Positions 49,732 to 61,887 of a stretch of 64,000 nucleotides of DNA are shown piece after piece. The stretch's first letter is position 1. Each line of letters opens with the position of its first letter. This DNA comes from Dysidea avara. Lineage: Eukaryota > Porifera > Demospongiae > Dictyoceratida > Dysideidae. The stretch covers positions 15,109,959 through 15,173,958 of the forward strand of contig NC_089278.1 in assembly GCF_963678975.1 (NCBI RefSeq), in the 5' to 3' direction. Under the pieces are notes generated by a model. It was not told the origin of the DNA. It searched no databases and saw nothing but the letters and a program-made list of their open reading frames with translations. A program made the position numbers and the translations under genes.

Positions 49732-50816
49732 CAGTGGCGGATCTAGAAATTTTCAGAAGGGTTTCAGGTATAGACATCTTATATGGGAATTAGTGAAAGT
49801 CACTCAACAAGTGTGCAAAGCATGCTCAGCATGCTCCAACTAGGGGGTCTTAGGGCATGTCCCCCCCCCCCCCCCCCCCACACACACACACAGAGGAAAA
49901 TTTTGAAAAAGTAGCCTTCTGAGATTGAATTTGGAAACACTTTTGATTGAATAAACACCATAATGAATTACTGCATGGTGTTATTAATTTTATTATCCAA
50001 CTCTAGCTATGGCAATTATGAAAGCTGACATTCAGAGGGCAAAGCAAATCAACTGAATGCTCCCCCTACCCACACACACACACACATGCATGTACACAGA
50101 GAGAGAGGATATTTTAGCCTCATTTGCATGGTGCTGAATTTGATTGTGAGTGATCATGTTGAAAGAAAGCTCATTATTCAATGCCAGTCCCTAGAAGTAG
50201 CAGCTATGAATCTACATGATAATTATATGCAATGCATGGGGAACAAGATAAAATTAATGTTCATGCATCCTGATTTCATCATGACTGAGTTTATAGACAG
50301 AGGTTCTCTGATAGAAATAAGTTACCACAGACAGATCCAGGATTTCAAAAACAGGGATTCTGCTCTGGAACATGCATGGTAATTGGGAATTTGCCGGTAG
50401 CTTCAGTCTAGCTATAGTTAGCTACCTCACTATAGCTAGCTAGTATAATATTGATGACAAAATAGCCATGTTTCACTGTTAGATCTTACCATTATATTAT
50501 AAAGCCTTAAAAAATGCAATTGAAATCTTTAAAGTGAGCAGTAATGAGTTATAAACCATACAATGATAATTATTTTTAGAGGTACTTATCGTGTGTGGAG
50601 ATCTGACCATATCTGACCCAATGCTAGGACGGTATCAAATGATTGACTAGGTCATTAGCTATTATAGCGAATGTGAATTATGTACTTAGCTGCTGGTCTA
50701 CAAACTAGGTAGTTTCACCCACCTGCACCCACTCTGTAAACTGATTTCGGGTGCGCGCCTTATTTTCAGAGGGGGTTTCAACTGAAACCATTGCAACCCC
50801 CCTGTATCTTCCACTG
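49732..50816. mobile_element. CAG...CTG element, 1.09 kb, with CTACT/CTATT flanks
   Basis: Starts CAGTGGCGGATCTAGAAATT and ends CCCCTGTATCTTCCACTG. The intact CUB intron has the uninterrupted site (CAGTCCACTATTAGATT near 11245). Flanking 5-mers differ at one base. No transposase. Contains a poly-C/CA tract (49860-49892). Confidence 0.7.
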
Positions 50817-51086
50817 CTATTTGATTAAAATTGCCTTGCAATCCACAATTTTTGGCTATTAAAATAAAAGCGCTTCCTCATGATAACTACATATTTTCCT
50901 GTGGCTAGCACTATATCCATTTTTCTCCCTTTCTTCAATTATGCAAGAGCTAAAAGCTTTACAATTTAAAGACCAATATTTTTGTCAATAGTTTAGTAAT
51001 CCATTCTGTCTAGTGCTGCCATCAGGCCAGGTATATGGTCACACACAGAACCCCATTAACTAGCTACGTATATGCAGTAAACTTAC

Positions 51087-51379
51087 TTGTAATTACAACC
51101 TCCAAAGCCGTCATCTTTGCAAACTGTCTTGCACCCTGTAATTTCCCTTCCTGGTACTATCTTGGTAGTTTTCCTCACTCTGAAACATTCCATTTTCCTG
51201 CAAATAACAAGTGAACAATAGAACTAGTAACCCAGTGTGGTTTACCCTTCAGCAGGAAATTGTTCTTTAGTTGGTTGACATGATTCACAGGGAATGTAAT
51301 CCTTACCACCAATGCTGTTGTCATCACCAACCAAACACACAGTAAAGAAAATGCCGAACACTACCAGTCTCAACATCAT
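51087..51379 (-). CDS. Second CUB locus copy: coding exons 1 and 2, intact
   Basis: Exon 1 (51379-51246) encodes a signal peptide (MMLRLVVFGIFFTVCLVG) and the first Cys-rich half. Exon 2 (51197-51087) continues CFRVRKTTKIVPGREITGC to G-G-C-N-Y. The splice sites (GTAAAC, TTTGCAG, GTAAGT) and phases equal those of the intact gene. One Asp codon is missing and there are several substitutions. The next homologous exon is the damaged CUB exon at 36292-35783, 14.8 kb away across transposons, so the gene as a whole is probably dead. The 5' exons could still yield a short secreted Cys-rich peptide. Confidence 0.65.
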
Positions 51380-52846
51380 TCCTTACAACTACCTTGATAA
51401 ACAATAAAAGTACACACTGCAATGTCTTATTTAACATTTGAGATTGTTAATTACATTAGAATGAGAGATTGATATACTGTAGGCAAAAAAGCTTTGATTT
51501 CTGAAGCAGTATATACCGTATATAGATGTAGGATTTTTTCTGAAAAAATATTTTTGTTACTAGCTAGCTATATAATTATACTTAATGTTTAGAAAGTGAT
51601 GCAAAGCTAGCAGGCATCCAGAGGAATGGAAATTTGACAATTCATTAGCCATTTCATTTTAGGCTACTTTCAGTGTGCTGTTGCAAGCAAATTCAATGCT
51701 TTACAAGAAAAGATGTGCTGGTGACAACTATACCCATTCAGTGATTGCTATGGTTCTTATTGAACTTGCTGGCTATTGGATGGTGTTTCTTACTGAGGTG
51801 TGTCTTTCAGTCTAGTTACAGCTGTATATGTTCATTCAGTTTTACTGCATGCGTGGACATCTCTTGGCTGTTAGAGCTTGGAAGGAAGACTGGTATAGCT
51901 GTTTACAATATGACTTTCAGCTTTAATTCTGGCTTACTGTAGCTATCTGTTAATCTCATTTCCATCAAGATTGGTTGTTTAGGCCATTCTATGCCAGACA
52001 CAATTGCCCAAGCAGGGGCGTATGCAGGAATTTTGAAAAGGGGTTTCCACTACAGCTAAGAGACTGTTATATTAGAGTAGTTTATATTATCTGACTGCTC
52101 TATTAGAGTATCTCGATCTTTTCACCAAAATCATACTTCAGAACAATGCTGTAAGTGTTGCTATCATGTTACAAACTATTATTTAACTAATAAAAGTTTA
52201 AAATGTGTCTCTTGTTTCCATGACAGATTTCATATTCTGGAAACCTGAAGTTTCGATTTCTTAATGTTTCAAGTAAGTGTGTAAAATCCAAAGCGGTTTC
52301 CTGAAACCCCTGGAAACCCCCCTGCCAAGTAGCCAATGCTTGTGAAGTGACAAAGAAGACCCTGTTTGAGCAATTAAGCTGCTCGCATTGCTGTCTCCTG
52401 CTTATACAGGATTTTTAATTCTAAAGCCTCCTCGGACTGGGATATATCGGTTTGAACTTTTCGCATGCGGGCCCGATAGTCTATATTATGCGATTATTAC
52501 ATATTGTTGTATTGCCTTAATTTAATCGTGTAAGTCTTGCCAGGGTTCCTGTACTGTCCGCCCAGTGCACGGTAGCTACCCCTGAGTCTAGACCCCTGTA
52601 GAGTCTACGTAAGTTGTACTTTGTCTTAACCTCGGTCTTAACAAAACAAGACGTCTATCTCTCTCTTGTACAGCTATTCCGAGACCCCTGGAGGCTGGTC
52701 CCCTTCACAGTACAAAGTAGAACCCAGGGCCCCTGTAGGCGAACCTGCTCATAGCTAAATTAGCCATCACGTAGCTACGTAAGTTGTATATGCACACAAA
52801 CGTAACACAGAAACATCGGGAACTCCCCAGCTACCTCTTCCCATGC
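51380..52846 (-). other. 5' intron of the second CUB copy (inferred)
   Basis: 51420-51720 matches 12400-12670; the block equivalent to 13366-15380 is absent, so this intron is shortened. It contains a 312-bp CAG...CTG element (52013-52324). 52420-52780 is unassigned. The short ORF at 51745-51942 was not recognised. Confidence 0.45.
52013..52324. mobile_element. CAG...CTG element, 5-bp target duplication CCAAG
   Basis: CAGGGGCGTATGCAGGAATT at the left, GAAACCCCTGGAAACCCCCC then TG at the right; perfect CCAAG at 52008-52012 and 52325-52329. Carries two copies of the CTRTTAGAGTA motif. Confidence 0.75.
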
Positions 52847-52852
52847 ACTTAC

Positions 52853-53031
52853 CGCGAATATCGTTTCTTGTAGCTATAGCTATACAAACTCAAATTAGCT
52901 TCTGCAACTATGCTCTACAGTGGCTTTACTGATACTGCTGCTGTCGTCTTACTGCTGAAGTAGAGATCCTTACCAGCTTGTTTCAAGCTTTAGTTACATT
53001 ACACCGATGCTGCAAAATCACCGAATTTATA
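52853..53031 (-). promoter_or_regulatory. CUB promoter/5' exon block, second full copy
   Basis: TATAAATT at 53031-53024 and GCG then GTAAGT (exon end 52853) are kept, so this copy retains promoter, 5' exon and coding exons 1-2. Confidence 0.5.
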
Positions 53032-53365
53032 GTCGACATGCTGAGTGGAAGTCTGAACAAAAGTGAAAAGAGACCACAAAAACGCGCCAGCTAATGATGT
53101 AGCCATCTGGCCGGCGCTTTGGTGGACCGACTGTCTTTCCGTATTAGGAATGGTTTCGTGAGACACCTGTCAGCCTGGGGTACTGCGGACAACTTAATGA
53201 ATCTACTGAGATGATTGACACAGACTCAGTGGCGTATCTACAGCAGGGCTTTGTAGGGCCTAGACCCTGCTAAACTTGGCTAGTGCCCTACCAAACTTAA
53301 GACTATACTAAACCCACAACCACCAGATTTTCATGGGTCATTGCATTATCTAACAAGTAAAACTT

Positions 53366-54260
53366 ATCCACCCCAAAAACACCTTCGCTGTAAAAAAAAG
53401 GCGCGTCCAAGAAACTACAAGTACCTGTAATCCAATGTAATTAAAAACAGCTCAGTTGTAGGGAAAGACTTCATGAAAGTAAAAATTACTGGTAACTTAA
53501 AGAGCTGATATCTGGAGCGGCCAAGAATCAATCTTCATCCAACTACTTATACTAAAAATTTTTAATCCATGCAAGAACACCTTGCATTGGCTGTAAAAAA
53601 AGTGCACCCACGAAAGTAACTAGCAATTGAAATAGCCGATATCTGAAGTGGCCAAGAATGAATGCTGATATACAACTAATTGAAATTAACAAAAAGTTTA
53701 ACACTGAACCTTTATCTTTCAGCTGTGTTCTACATTCACTCTTGCTGCATCATAAATTGATTTCTTTTAACTCTAATTGGCTGGTAATTTGGCCACCTTT
53801 TTTAATATTCAGTGTATAGAGCAAAAAGGGGTGGCCAAATTACCAGCCAATTAGAGATAAAAGAAATCAATTTATGATGCAGCAAGAGTGAATGTAGAAC
53901 ACAGCTGAAAGATAAAGGTTCAGTGTTAAACTTTTTGTTAATTTCAATTAGTTGTATATCAGCATTCATTCTTGGCCACTTCAGATATTGGCTATTTCAA
54001 TTGCTAGTTACTTTCGTGGGTGCACTTTTTTTACAGCCAATGCAAGGTGTTCTTGCATGGATTAAAAATTTTTAGTATAAGTAGTTGGATGAAGATTGAT
54101 TCTTGGCCGCTCCAGATATCAGCTCTTTAAGTTACCAGTAACTTTTACTTTCATAAAGTCTTTCCCTACAACTGAGCTGTTTTTAATTACATTGGATTAC
54201 AGGTACTTGTAGTTTCTTGGACGCGCCTTTTTTTACAGCGAAGGTGTTTTTGGGGTGGAT
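53366..54260. repeat. 895-bp near-perfect palindrome
   Basis: Arms of about 430 bp run from ATCCACCCCAAAAACACC to GGTGTTTTTGGGGTGGAT around a ~30-bp centre near 53813. The arms are equal in length within a base or two and differ only at scattered positions. No ORF of note. It would fold into a long hairpin as RNA or cruciform DNA. Confidence 0.9.
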
Positions 54261-56301
54261 ATCACTCATTTTTGTTATAGCCGTCTCACTGGGGGAACAA
54301 CAAAATTGTTAAAATGGTATTTAGATGACTGATATTTGGAAATTAGCAATAATATTATTATGTTGGAGAGTCAAACATGTGCACCTGTCATCTTGTTTGA
54401 CAAAGGCATGTACATTACATGCAGACTGTTCATTACATGCAGACTGTTCACACTGTAAATTTGGAAGTATGAAATTACAGTGTAGAATAGACAGACTGTT
54501 CTATAGATCTATGTTTACTGTGGCATTCATTAACTATTTACAATATCTCATATCTGTAGTAAATGTTTTAGATTATGCTCATAATTAGCAAGTGCCACAC
54601 AATTACTACACAGCTGGCTATTGACTGTTCTATTAGAGTATATTTATCTTTTTTATAATATTATTTACAAAATATATCTGTGGTAAATACTTCATGCTCA
54701 AACTTAAGTGTTAACTGGGTGCATAACAAATTACTACACAGCTAGCTATGCTTAATTTTGACTGAATTCATAATACAGACAATTTATTGCACAAGCACTG
54801 ATGGATGGTAATACGACGCAATGCTTACCAGCAGCTATAGTGATCTTACTTAGTTCACTGCAGCTACGTATATACACGTAAGTCTCAGATTACATTTCAA
54901 GTGTTTGCGTGTTTTGGCACTGTAGGGAAACACTATGCATCTCCTCATCTCAATAACTGCATCATCATCATATTTAAATCAATTGTTGTAACTGGATTGA
55001 CAAGGTGTAGCTACAGATTTTCTAGTCATATAGAATCAATAAAGAGGGATCAGTAAAGAGGATGGAGGGAAACCAACAAGGTATCAGATAATTGAACAAT
55101 AATTATAGGAGGAACAGTCAAAATGCACTTAAATAAATATCTCAATTAATATTCAAAACTCTTTGCTGATACAATAATCATGCATGAACTCTGCTCTGAC
55201 AATTATCTTATTATTGTGCTGAACATTCTATAACTTGATTCTTAGTGTGGAGCTAGAGCCTTACATTTTCCAGGCCTCATAGTGCATATACGGGCAAATG
55301 AAAGAATACCTTGCATATGCAACCTGAAAGCTAAATACAGTCATTATTATCAAGAGTCCATGCAAGTATATAACAAGAGTTCATTTTAATGTGGGACTCT
55401 AACTATCTTTGAACAATGTATATATAGGGCATCAGAGCCGGTACAGTAGATACAACTAGTGCATTGAGATCCAAGCCTGAATTAAACAAACTTTCAAACT
55501 TGATGAAGCAAATTTGGTCACTGAAGGACTAAAAGTTGCAGTATACTTAGCTAACATTTTCTGAGGGAGTATGCCCCAGAGGCCCAGACTATATAGACCA
55601 GTTGACTTAGCCTTAGCTACCACTTTCACCTTACTCTGGTGCCCTTGATGTATCAGCAACATAATAGAGTAGCTATAGAAAAAGCTAGTTAATGCCATAG
55701 GCATAGCTAGCCATAGGGGCGGGCATTTCGGCCCTACCATCATGCGTTCTATGTGACCATATGCATCACCACACAAAAAATTAGCAGCACACAAACAATC
55801 CTATAGCTAGGCTATAGTACATACGTACATGAGCCATGACTAAGGACAAGTACCACACAAGACTGACAATTATCACATAATCTATAGGGGAAGTCCATTG
55901 AAATGTCCCTGCAACACCCCAAGTGGACACATGTGATGCGCGGTTTTAATTAAAATTGAACTAATGTTGTTTAAAATGGCAGTCCAAGGACAGTGAGAGA
56001 GAAGTAATGAGACTGAATAATCAACATTAAGTCTTATTGTAACTGGATTTCATTTCATGGTGAGGTGTACTTTAATGCAGAGGCCGTACACCATTGCTGA
56101 AGTATGAAAGAATAAGAGTCTGTAGTGGAGGTTAACGAAACTGATTAGATCAAGGATTAGATCAACATCGACACACACTGATTATCTGCATTTACAGTAT
56201 TTTAAAGACCCACCAGGCGAAAACTCCTAGTAGCTTCACTAGCTCGTATTATTTCATGGTGAGATTGTTGACAAGGTGTATGAACTGATTACCAAAAAAC
56301 C
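54261..56301. other. Unassigned interior of the large hAT insertion
   Basis: AT-rich sequence with short tandem words (CATTACATGCAGACTGTT twice at about 54411-54450) and one TTGACTGTTCTATTAGAGTA motif (54621-54640). The ORF on the minus strand at 55456-55794 has no recognisable family and overlaps a C/G-rich word typical of repeats. No supported gene. Confidence 0.4.
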
Positions 56302-57643
56302 ATGGCTATCTTATCATTTGCCACTTACATCATCATCAGAAGTCTTGGAACTTTGGCTGCAGGTGAAAAGTCAGTAAGCGAATCTATGTCAGATATCAAT
56401 GTTTGTATGAAAAAGTATACCATTCACATGTTCTGGTCTAAATTACTGAATTTGTGTACAGTGAAACATGTGAAGAAGTTTGCTGCATGGCATGGACATT
56501 ATTTTGCTTAATCACGGAACACTGTAATTTTCACAAACTAACCTGCAGAACTAATTCACAGTATGTGCTTTTGTTTCATTGTAACACTAATGTAGTGAAG
56601 GTTAATAATGGCTGTCAAGACATCAAAATAGATCAGAGCGTTCTTTTCCAAATATCCGGCATTCAATTCACCATAGAAAAAGTAAGTGCTTTTCAACCTT
56701 AAAATGATGAGCTTAAATTTCCTGATTTCCTTCTGCTATAGCTCATCTTAATCACTATTCACTGCTATTTCCAAATCTGGTTCGGAATCTATCATGTGTC
56801 GTGGATTATTACGCCTTTTATTGCATGACCCCAAAACACTTAATACAAAATGTATGGGGAAATTTGCTACACCCGGTCAGCTTAGGCCATTTTGACGAGT
56901 CAAAATTTCCATGAATTGGACTTCTTTTGGCATCATTGTACACGCAGAGAGTTTCTCTACATGTATCAAATTCGGAAAGTTATTAAACAGACTCGAGGTA
57001 GGCGGTACACGATAATTAATTTAATTTTTAATGATTTTTCAATTGAAATGTATTGGACATGCTGGCATTTTTGCCATGAACAAAAGTATAGCAAATGTCC
57101 GCAAACTTCTAAATTTGTTACTTCTATGCCTGTCTATTCAGGTCTCTGTGTGACAATGTCAACTGTTTAAATGAATAAAATCCCCAAATGTTTATTTTGT
57201 GTAAAAAGTAACAAATTTAAGTGCATTGCATTTAATGCTCACCTATCTGTTTTTACAGGCAATCTAGTCATAGTAATTCACCCACTAACAGTGGATGTGG
57301 TTGTAATACTCAACTCTGGACCAGGTAGGACCTTTATTGGTATTGTGAATTTCATATCAGTTTACATACAGAGCTCGAGGAATTATATTGTGTGTTCTTT
57401 TTGTAGTGCTCAATATTGTGACGTCAAAAGGTGTCATGAATTTCTACATAATTAGTTGATATTGTACTATCTCATATGATGGTAACAAACTAATACCCAG
57501 GTAAGTTTATGTGTTGTGCGTATAGTATTAATGTTTTTCTAGTACCCAGATTTTTTGGTGTATTCTATGTATTAGTAACACCGTCGGTTTTGCAGGCCAT
57601 CTGGTCATAGCAGTTCACGTACTAGCAGCCGGATGTAGTCATG
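56302..57643 (+). CDS. Candidate multi-exon gene for a secreted or membrane Cys-rich protein, unrecognised
   Basis: 56302 begins MAILSFATYIIIRSLGTLAAG, a good signal peptide, with candidate donors at about 56362-56386. After a TTTGTGTACAG acceptor (ends 56461) an exon to about 56684 encodes a Cys-rich stretch (ETCEEVCCMAW, H-C-N-F-H-K-L-T-C-R, LLFHCNTNVVKVNNGC) and ends in GTAAGT. Two later phase-1 mini-exons, 57259-57324 (GNLVIVIHPLTVDVVVILNS) and 57596-57643 (GHLVIAVHVLAAGCSH), are clear duplicates of each other, both with CAG acceptors and GT donors. The join between the first two exons is not settled and the 3' end is unknown. No family recognised. It lies wholly inside the hAT-bounded insertion. 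Confidence 0.3.
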
Positions 57644-58090
57644 GTAAGTCACGTTTGACCAGGCAAAAATGCTTGCTCGTTGTTTTACAGGACTAGTCTC
57701 TTGTGTTGTCAGATTACCAAGCAAGTTGTGTTTAGTGGTGACCACACACCCAGCCCTAGTGATAATTGGCCAGTTGTCTGATTAGCAGCTTTGGCTTAAG
57801 GTATGTGCACAAGCTCACAGCAATTGCTTTATAAGTTGTACTTTTATGCACTAGTGTAACTTAAGATCAGGTATTGGTTGTAAAATGGGTTAAACAATAT
57901 TATCAGGTATTCACTTAGCTTAAAAGTGGGAATCGATACAATTGCAATCCTGAATTTCCTGTTGTATAGCTAAGAAATAAATTTACCATGTTTTACATTC
58001 TGTTTGGTGGCCACTTGTTGTTTGACAGGTCTCCTTGTGTTCATGTTTATGTACTTAGGCACCAAAACACATTTACGTTACCTCTGGTAC

Positions 58091-58337
58091 AGTGGCAGAT
58101 CTAGAAATTTTCAGAGGGGGTTTCAGATTCCACTCAACTTCAGCCTAGCTGTAAGTCAAAGACCAAAAAAAAAAGGTCACAACCTACTGTAGAATGTCAT
58201 AATTGTGATTTCAAAGGCTAAAGTATAAAGTTTTTCATTTTACACCCACACGATGACTTGTCAATAAATTTGGGGCGCTCGCAATTTCTAGAGGGGGATT
58301 CAGCTGAAACCATTGCAACTCTCCTGTATCTGCCACT
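58091..58337. mobile_element. CAG...CTG element, 5-bp target duplication GGTAC
   Basis: AGTGGCAGATCTAGAAATTT and CTCCTGTATCTGCCACT ends; GGTAC at 58086-58090 and 58338-58342. The end sequence is nearly the same as that of the element at 49732-50816, so it is a short internal-deletion relative. Confidence 0.7.
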
Positions 58338-58342
58338 GGTAC

Positions 58343-59104
58343 ACCAGATTCACTTATGGTCTTGAATATAACTTTTAAAATCTTTAATTCAGTGCCTCCT
58401 TGTTCTTTTACAGGGCTCACTTAATGTCATCATGCAGATATCCAAGAAATAATCGTTTGGTGTTAAACTGATGTTTATAAAATTTTTTTGTGTTATATGT
58501 TTACTCTACTGCAAGAAATTTTCATGAATTTTGCAGCCATCTTATCCACAATTAGAATTGCCTCATTTGTTCTGTCACGGCAGTTCACACTTCCACAAAG
58601 CACCATCAGTTTAAGGTGGAGCTTGTGTAGTGGCTTTCATTATGTATGTAATGTAGGACAACAAAGTTTTGTCTGGAATCTGGTTCGTGACTGAACATGA
58701 GTTTTGGTCATCCCACACAACTTGCAAAATATTTCTTGTATCATAAGTGATGCATGGTACTAAATGGAGCATTGACTAATGATTTATATGCCTTCCCTAG
58801 TGTCTGTACGTTCTTCACGCTTTCACGACATCTGTTGATTATAAACGCTCGCATAGGTCGTGGCACTAAATGGACTCTAAAAGATTTCTGCTCAAAACGC
58901 CTTCCCTAGGGAACTTACGGTCTGCACGCTTTTACAATTTGTTTGTCAGGCATTAGGGCTTGTGTCCACATCATGTCTTTAAAAGTTATTGTAGGGATAG
59001 ATTACAGGTTTGAATGGAGAAAATACGTGTAGAATTAGATCATTATGTCAGGCCTAGATGGCCAGTACAAACACAGGTAAGATGACTGGTATAACATGAT
59101 GATA
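58343..59104. other. Unassigned part of the hAT insertion
   Basis: No supported gene. A CAG acceptor-like site near 58413 and the 68-codon ORF at 58488-58694 could belong to the candidate gene upstream, but nothing supports it. Confidence 0.3.
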
Positions 59105-59212
59105 CACTGTAAATTCAAAAGTGAAGTTCATACTGATGGTATGACTCCTGCGGTCGCTTAGTGTGATCATCATACTATGTGACCGCAGGAGTCATACCAT
59201 CAATTTACAGTG
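59105..59212. mobile_element. 108-bp mariner-like MITE, TA target duplication
   Basis: CACTGTAAATT ... AATTTACAGTG ends with TA on both sides (59103-59104, 59213-59214), and an inner perfect inverted repeat GATGGTATGACTCCTGCGGT / its complement. Confidence 0.75.
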
Positions 59213-59386
59213 TACGTGTAACACAAGGTAGAGAAATATGTCTAAATACGGCTATATTTTAGCAGTCGCAAGAAAATGACTAAAGATTTTCTAATTACAT
59301 AACGCAATACAAATCCATTAAGATGTTGCATAATCTAGGACTAATATTGCAAAACCGACCCTACACATAAATAACTCACAGTAGTG

Positions 59387-61220
59387 CAGGGGCGTAGCTC
59401 ACTTTCAGGGTTGTCCGGGCACAAGGTCCGACTGTCCCCATGCAAACTATTTAGCAAGAAACGCAAGCCCATCTCTATGGACTCTTTATTACACTTGCTT
59501 CCAAAAACTGTTTAAAAGTGTACTACTAATATATACATGTGCCTCCTAGCTAGTTACTATGATACACTGCTGTTTGTGCAGCTTATTAGACTAAGATACT
59601 ACTGCATGAATAATATAGAAGCTAAAACTAAACAATGCTGGATTAACTTAGCCTCCAACCCAATATCTGACTTATTTTTCACTCCTCCGTCTGCCTGATA
59701 CAGCGCTTTATAGCTAAGCATCATAATACTTCACCAGTGACAACTCCAGCTCCAGCATTGACTCCTTTTCCACTCTTCTGTCTTCTCTACTTGCACCCGC
59801 GATGACTCGACTTGCACACACTGAGCGCTTTTGCATAACAAGCTTAAACAATGCTGCGCCGGGATCCTCTTGAGTCCTGCCTCCAGTATGACGGACACCA
59901 CAACCGACTGGGAATCAGAGGCGTAGCTAAGGGGGGGCAAGGGGGGGCATTTGCCCCCCCATCACTAAATGATTTTTTTACAACCTTCGTCACATGTTTA
60001 CCAGTATTAAACTGACACGCAAATGACTAAATTATGTACACTACTACGCGGTATCACCAGGGGTTGCTAGTGAATGCGCACACACAACATTCAACTCGCT
60101 CGTGAATCCATCGAACGAAAATATTAGAGACATACTTCTATATTTAGCCTAGATTACTCGCGTGATAGAACATTTTTAAATCTAAATAGAGTGACCCGCT
60201 TCTCCGCGGCAGGAGTCACAACTCACAAGTGACAAAGGAGACCAGATGACGCTACGAACCTGCTGCCTACGAGGTGATAAAGTGTTAGCTAAATAAATGT
60301 ACCAAGTTTATTTTAGAGTCGATCACACTGGACCTTTGTACGTACGGCAGTGCAGTCTGTTTTTACTTTGTCAGTCAGCCAGGTGGATGAGTCAAGCTTA
60401 CAAGTTCTGCTAGCAAGACAAGTGGGATTTCGTGCAATACATGGCATATGAATTTCGCCGAGTGAAGTGAGTGAATACGTCATCCTGTCAGCAGTGTGCT
60501 AGGACTGCAGCACAGGCTGTGGCTAACGTAAAGTAACTTCTTTTTGCACTAAAGTATTAGCTCTACCGGACTGTGGATGAATTTGTTGGAGTACAGTTGT
60601 GGCACGTGCGATGATGCTCGACGAATATAGCTACCTCGATTGGAAGCAGTCAGTACTGAAATAGTTACGTATAGCTAGTTATTTAAGCTGTAATAATATA
60701 ACACCGTATGTTGGCTAGCCCACCATTGGGTCATTAGCCTTTTTTGCAATCATGAATGATTTTGAGCATTTCGTGGGGGCATGCCTGCCCCTCCATCACC
60801 TTCTGGCTAGCTACGCCCCTGCTGGGAATTGGCTGTTGTCCGTCTTTCATCAATCTGCACCACTACCATCTAACTGCTTTATATCTGAGTAGTGTTGTCC
60901 ACTGAATGGGCTCACCAAATTGCAGCACATGTTTAACTCTCAACCCGCGCTCAAATCTTAAAATGTTATCACGTGATGTTGGGCATTACATAGAAAATTG
61001 ACGGAGGAATCTTGACAAATTCAAGTATACGCGATTTTTGATACTATTATGGAAAGTATTACAAATCGCTACAAAAAGATGGTGAGTGCGTATTTTTTGG
61101 TGTGTAGTAATTACGGGCGCGCCCAGGCGGGAGCCGCTATCATCAGGCTTGCTACCTGGGCACCAGCAATGATTTCCCGGGACTGTGCCCGTGCAGGCCC
61201 CGGGTGTAGCTACGCCCCTG
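59387..61220. mobile_element. hAT element, 8-bp target duplication CAGTAGTG, carrying a nested hAT
   Basis: CAGGGGCGTAGCTC and GTAGCTACGCCCCTG termini; perfect CAGTAGTG at 59379-59386 and 61221-61228. 1,834 bp including a 906-bp nested element. Short ORFs at 59731-59940 and 60986-61282 show no transposase motifs. Confidence 0.85.
59916..60821. mobile_element. Nested hAT element, 8-bp target duplication CTGGGAAT
   Basis: CAGAGGCGTAGCTAAGG and CTAGCTACGCCCCTG termini; perfect CTGGGAAT at 59908-59915 and 60822-60829. G-run/C-run subtermini. No transposase. Confidence 0.85.
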
Positions 61221-61515
61221 CAGTAGTGGCCGCGTCTTTTAATTGGGCGTGCGCTTCGTAGTTTCTTGGCCGCGCGCCTCACTACCGTGAGTCTTGATTC
61301 TATACTAAATTACTCACCAAATTATTCGAGCTGTCACGAAGTCAATAATTACGATGATTCTAATTAACGCCCACCAATTAAGCACGTGATTAAACTAGCT
61401 GCTGTTGGTGATATTAAGGACGTGTCTTCCTAGTGTTCTTGTAGTTTGTAATCATCATATCTATAGATCCTTGTAGCGTTTCACCATGTACAAGGTGTAT
61501 AGTGTTGTCTTGTTA

Positions 61516-61887
61516 AGGCCACTCCAAATAAATTCTCTGTTTCCCGTCCTGGACTCGGGCATATTTGCATGCAGGCGGACGGTTCATTTCCATTATTTCA
61601 TTATAAGATTAGCAGCTTTTCAAGCCATTATTTGCCTGGCACAACCATAAAAAGCTGCTTGTTCCTTCCTTTTAATTTGCAAAAATAACACACGTGAATT
61701 TGTGCCGACTTGATAGCACTGCTGACATGTTAGCTGACACTGTTAAAAGATAGCTATTACTGAGCCTGTACAGAATGCAAGAATAACCGGAAATAATGGA
61801 AGAATACGGAATAATGGAATATTCAGAACTGACAGTAACCAGATGCGGGTGGTGGACGGGAAACAGAGAATTTATTTGGAGTGGCCT
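61516..61887. mobile_element. MITE with ~32-bp inverted repeats
   Basis: AGGCCACTCCAAATAAATTC at the left and GAATTTATTTGGAGTGGCCT at the right, extending through TCTGTTTCCCGTCC. 372 bp, non-coding; target duplication unclear. Confidence 0.8.

Larger units (their letters stand above)
47640..51086 (-). other. Intron between exons 2 and 3 of the second CUB copy, exon-2-proximal part
   Basis: Matches 10250-12049 in order (AATATTTAATGTACT; GCTGCAAATTGATGATGGGG; TCAACAAGGTTCTCTTTT). Insertions found against the intact intron: direct repeats at 48645-48955, a mariner MITE (48949-49182) and a CAG...CTG element (49732-50816). Confidence 0.65.

Noticed and set aside
55456..55794. 112-codon minus-strand ORF in the large hAT insertion
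   Set aside because: No signal peptide or family motif, repeat-like composition and no splice context.
60986..61282. 98-codon GC-rich ORF and its opposite-strand shadow
   Set aside because: It spans the terminal region of a hAT element; the coding-like composition comes from the GC-rich ends.
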